Position numbers and translations under genes: made by a program. From Rhodovulum sp. PH10 (GTDB lineage Bacteria > Pseudomonadota > Alphaproteobacteria > Rhizobiales > Xanthobacteraceae): a stretch of 64,000 nucleotides of DNA. Where the stretch lies: NCBI RefSeq assembly GCF_000293785.1, contig NZ_AKZI01000025.1, positions 1 to 64,000 on the forward strand. The letters are read 5' to 3'. This document shows, piece by piece, positions 61,301 to 64,000 of the stretch (the first letter of the stretch is position 1; each line of letters begins with the position of its first letter). The notes beneath the pieces were generated by a model, which worked only from the letters and a program-made list of their open reading frames with translations, was not told the DNA's origin and did no database searches.

Positions 61301-62650
61301 TCAGCACTTCTTGGCGTCCTTCGACCCGAGCTCGCCACCGAAGATGGACGGATCGTAGGTCACGTCCTTCGCCGGCACGATCTTCTTGATCGACAGGAGG
61401 TCGTACTTGTCCTTCGGGTCATCCTTACCCTGCACGACGAGCACGTCCTTGAAGCACTGGTGGTCGGCGGCGCGATAGAGCGTCTTGCCGTTGCCGAGGC
61501 CGTCGAACTCGAAGCCTTCGAGCGCCTCGATCACCTTGGTGGGGTTGAAGGTGCCGGCCCGCTCACAGGCGTCGGCATAGAGCAGCGCCTGGACGTAGCA
61601 GGTCTGGGCGGCCTGCGAGGGCGGCGCGCCGTACTCGGCGCCGAACGACTTCGTGAAGGCCTTGGTGCCCTCGTTGTCGAGCTTCCAGTCCCAGTTGGCG
61701 GTGCCGATGATGCCCTTGATGTTCTCGCCCGCGCCCTGCGCCATCAGCTCGGAGAACAGCGGCACGACGATCTCGAACTTCTTGCCGTTGGCGGTCTTGT
61801 CGCGCAGGCCGAACTGCACGGCCTGGGTCAGCGAGTTGACCATGTCCTTGCCGTAGTGATTCAGGATCAGCACGTCGGCGCCCGAATTGATCACCGGCGT
61901 GATGTATTGTGAGAAGTCGCCGGCGCCGAGCGGGGTGCGGACCGTCTTCACGGTGGTCCAGCCCTGCTTCTCGGTGGCGTCCTTGATCGACTCCTCCTGG
62001 GTCCAGCCCCAGGTGTAGTCGGCGGTGAGGTGATAGGCCTTGCGGTCCTTTCCGTACTCGGCCGCCAGCACCGGGCCGAGCGCCTGGCCCGACATGTAGG
62101 CGTTGAAGAAGTGGCGGAAGCCGAAGGCGCGCTTGTCCTTGCCGGTGGTGTCGTTGGAGTGGGTGAGGCCGGCCATGAAGATCACACCGGCGTCCTGACA
62201 CAGCGACTGCACGGCGACTGCGACGCCCGACGAGGAGCCGCCGGTGATCATCAGCGCGCCGTCCTTCTCGATCATCCGCTTGGCGGACGCGCGGGCGGCG
62301 TCGGATTTGGTCTGGGTGTCGCCGGAGACGAAGGCGACCTTCTTGCCGAGGATGCCCTTGCCCTCGAGGGCGAGCGGCTTCATCGTCTTCAGCATGCCGC
62401 CGTCGCCCTCGCCGTTGAGGTGCTTGACCGCGAGCTGCAGGGCGCGGAGCTCGTCCATGCCCTCGTCGGCATACGGGCCGGTCTGCGGCACGTTGAAGCC
62501 GAGCGTGACGGTCGAGCCCTTCGGCATGTTGCAGAAGTCGTCGGCCCAGGCATCACGGATGAAGAAGGTCGGCGTGGCGATGGCAGCCACCCCGGCGAGG
62601 CCGGTCTTCAGCGCGGTCCGCCGGCTGAACGAAAATGTCTTGTCGGTCAT
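61301..62650 (-). CDS. Branched-chain amino-acid type ABC transporter, substrate-binding protein
   Basis: A 449-residue periplasmic binding protein of the LivK type. The N-terminus has a twin-arginine signal (SFSRRTALKTGLAGVAAIATPTFF, R10-R11), so it is probably exported folded by Tat. The mature part has GSTVTLGFNVPQTGPYADEG, DTQTKSDAARASAKRMIEKDGALMITGGSSSGVAVAVQSLCQ, AYHLTADYTWGWTQEESIKDA and QAAQTCYVQALLYADACERAGT. This longer form is often linked to urea, amides or aromatic acids rather than leucine; the ligand cannot be told here. GAGGAG lies 9 bp before the ATG at 62650. Confidence 0.93.
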   Translation of the reverse strand: MTDKTFSFSRRTALKTGLAGVAAIATPTFFIRDAWADDFCNMPKGSTVTLGFNVPQTGPYADEGMDELRALQLAVKHLNGEGDGGMLKTMKPLALEGKGILGKKVAFVSGDTQTKSDAARASAKRMIEKDGALMITGGSSSGVAVAVQSLCQDAGVIFMAGLTHSNDTTGKDKRAFGFRHFFNAYMSGQALGPVLAAEYGKDRKAYHLTADYTWGWTQEESIKDATEKQGWTTVKTVRTPLGAGDFSQYITPVINSGADVLILNHYGKDMVNSLTQAVQFGLRDKTANGKKFEIVVPLFSELMAQGAGENIKGIIGTANWDWKLDNEGTKAFTKSFGAEYGAPPSQAAQTCYVQALLYADACERAGTFNPTKVIEALEGFEFDGLGNGKTLYRAADHQCFKDVLVVQGKDDPKDKYDLLSIKKIVPAKDVTYDPSIFGGELGSKDAKKC

Positions 62651-63262
62651 TCAAAGCTCCTCGGGTTCCTCGACCTGAAACGTTCTTGTTGCCGGGCGGC
62701 GCGACGGCCGGCGAGGCCGGACGGTTGCACACGCCCAGGAGTTCTTCCGACTCCGGGCTCTACCGTGGGGCACCGGGGTCTGAACCGTCAACCGATACAT
62801 TTGTCTAATCATTCACGTTCATGAAGGAGGCACGAACGCGGCATCGACAGTGCTCTGCAATATGTGCAGCGCAACAATTCTCGATGACACTGCGACAACA
62901 CGATCACCAACTAGAGATGCCAGTGTAACGGACCGCTAGACGCTGAGACGACAGTGTCGTCGAGATGTCGAGCGACGCGGCTGCGTGCGACTCCAGTGGC
63001 CACGATGGTTTCGGCGGCAGGGTGGACGCCGGACGTTTTGCACGGGACGCGGGAGGAGCGGCGGCTTTCTGCGCAGACGCAGCGCCACGACGTCATGCGC
63101 CGGCGAAGTCGAAGCTCGAACGCCGAAGCCGAAGTCCGAGGTCGGCGTGCGAAGACGTCGGGCCGAAACGCACCGAGCCCGACCGAGGAAAACTCGGCCG
63201 GGCTCGGCATCGTTCGTTCGCGACCGCGGGGGACCGTCGGGCCCGCCCGCGGGGCGCCGTGA
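62651..63262. other. 612-bp intergenic region
   Basis: No gene is supported. The part from about 62790 to 62960 is AT-richer than the rest of the window and contains an imperfect inverted repeat, GCTCTGCA (62852-62859) and TGCAGCGC (62865-62872), that could be an operator for the ABC transporter operon starting at 62650 on the minus strand. Short open frames between 62911 and 63262 have low-complexity arginine/serine translations and were not accepted. Confidence 0.45.
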
Positions 63263-63898
63263 TCAGGCGCGCCGTTGCACCGCGCTGCGGACCGGGGTCT
63301 CGCGGCCGCGCACCGGGGCGGGACGAGCCGCCGGGGCCGCCGCTGCGACCGCCTTCACCGGCTCGGCCTTGACGACCACCGGCGCGGACGCCGGGGTGCC
63401 GACGATCTCGCGCGAGCGGACCGGGGTAGCGCGGCCGCGCACCGGCGCCGGACGGCCGGCGGGTGCCGCCGCGACGGTCTTGACGGGTTCGGCCTTGGCG
63501 ACGGGAGCGGGCGCCGCCGAGCGGGCGACGTCACGAGCGCGGGGCGCGGTGGTGCGGGCACGGACCGGGGCCGGACGGGCGGCGGGGGCGACCGGGCGGG
63601 CGACGACGACGGCGGGCTTCGCCACCGGATCGTTGGCCGGGGCGTCGTGCTCGCCGCGGGTGAGCGAGTCGACGTACTCGCCGGCGATCTTGATGCCGAC
63701 GAAACCGACCGCCGCGAACACCAGAACGCTCGCGAGCAGGAGGTGGCCGCCCATCGGGTCGGACCCGGCGGCGTCGGCGAGCTGCGCGCCGGCGGCGTGC
63801 GCGGTGGTGGCCATGCCGGCCAGCGCCGTGATGGCGCTGCCGAGAAGCATCGAGAAGGTCCGGCCGAGGCTGCTGCGATTGGCCTTGTCGAAGGACAT
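63263..63898 (-). CDS. Signal-peptide membrane protein with Ala/Pro/Val/Arg-rich repeat tail
   Basis: A 211-residue protein. The N-terminus looks like a signal sequence (FSMLLGSAITALAGMATTAHAAGA), followed by a membrane helix (GHLLLASVLVFAAVGFVGIKIAGEYVDSL, about 51-78). Residues from about 95 to the end are low-complexity and repetitive: two 43-residue units with AEPVK-VAAAP, RPAPVRGR and PVRS blocks and a third degenerate copy. The matching DNA repeats recur every 129 bp (63287, 63416, about 63545). Strong basic character suggests binding to nucleic acid, peptidoglycan or acidic lipid, but nothing is proven. No family recognised. Confidence 0.7.
   Translation of the reverse strand: MSFDKANRSSLGRTFSMLLGSAITALAGMATTAHAAGAQLADAAGSDPMGGHLLLASVLVFAAVGFVGIKIAGEYVDSLTRGEHDAPANDPVAKPAVVVARPVAPAARPAPVRARTTAPRARDVARSAAPAPVAKAEPVKTVAAAPAGRPAPVRGRATPVRSREIVGTPASAPVVVKAEPVKAVAAAAPAARPAPVRGRETPVRSAVQRRA
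63287..63600. repeat. 129-bp-period direct repeats within the tail of the last gene
   Basis: Word GCGGACCGGGGT recurs at 63287 and 63416, with a degenerate third copy about 129 bp further. The period equals 43 codons, so the repeats keep frame. They encode the alternating AEPVK and PAPVRGR blocks. Confidence 0.65.
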
Positions 63899-64000
63899 AG
63901 TCTGTCTCCAGTCTGAGAACGAACGACGGGTTTCCCGGACGGGTCGGCCGTGCTCGTGACGGCTCCCGCCCCACCAAACCTGACGAATCACATCAGGAAC

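Overview
The window is a GC-rich (roughly 70% by eye) stretch of an alphaproteobacterial chromosome, most likely from the order Hyphomicrobiales (Rhizobiales). The pointers are a CenR-type essential response regulator, a full CtrA box, leuS-lptE-holA, an alphaproteobacterial Mic60 protein inside a heme operon (hemC-hemD-mic60-hemY), rsmI-yraN-gshB, and gpsA-tsaD back to back with hemC. Genus-level placement is not possible from sequence reading alone. No rRNA, tRNA or CRISPR array was seen.

Layout. 1-5.5 kb: GNAT acetyltransferase, small membrane protein, cyclic-nucleotide-domain protein, cenR, an L,D-transpeptidase, yggS and a membrane diguanylate cyclase. 6.1-11.5 kb: a complete NAD-coupled [NiFe] hydrogenase (group 3d) operon, hoxF-hoxU-hoxY-hoxH, with its endopeptidase hoxW; no hyp genes are in view. 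11.5-15.8 kb: leuS-lptE-holA. 15.9-24.8 kb: a sensory island with a periplasmic Cache-type protein, a soluble chemoreceptor, a DUF6894 protein, a Crp-like regulator, a stand-alone CheB and a 1179-residue CheB-CheR-PAS-HWE kinase. 24.9-35.2 kb: murA, a PemK/MazF-like protein, an EVE protein, gpsA, tsaD (with a repeat-built tail), and the heme operon.

35.3-36.8 kb is a decayed IS1182-type insertion sequence with near-perfect 22-bp terminal inverted repeats. 36.9-51.2 kb: a DUF1223 protein, acnA, an AbrB-type transporter, an LpoA-like lipoprotein divergent from rsmI-yraN, a membrane chemoreceptor, gshB, a small c-type cytochrome, a membrane protein and cysK. 51.7-57.0 kb: a HAMP protein without a signalling tip, preceded by a perfect CtrA box, then ubiD divergent from ubiT-ubiU-ubiV, the oxygen-independent ubiquinone module, with a FixK/FNR-like box before ubiT. 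57.2-62.7 kb: a branched-chain amino-acid type ABC transporter (livF, G, M, H and binding protein). The end holds a membrane protein with an Ala/Pro/Val/Arg-rich repeat tail.

Taken together the genes suggest a motile, metabolically flexible bacterium that can exchange electrons between H2 and NAD(H), make ubiquinone without oxygen, and modulate c-di-GMP and chemotaxis-like signalling. The most interesting non-genic signals are the repeats before hoxF, the FixK-like box at ubiT, the CtrA box before the HAMP protein, the 15-bp minisatellite inside tsaD and the GAATC palindromes before the PemK-like gene.
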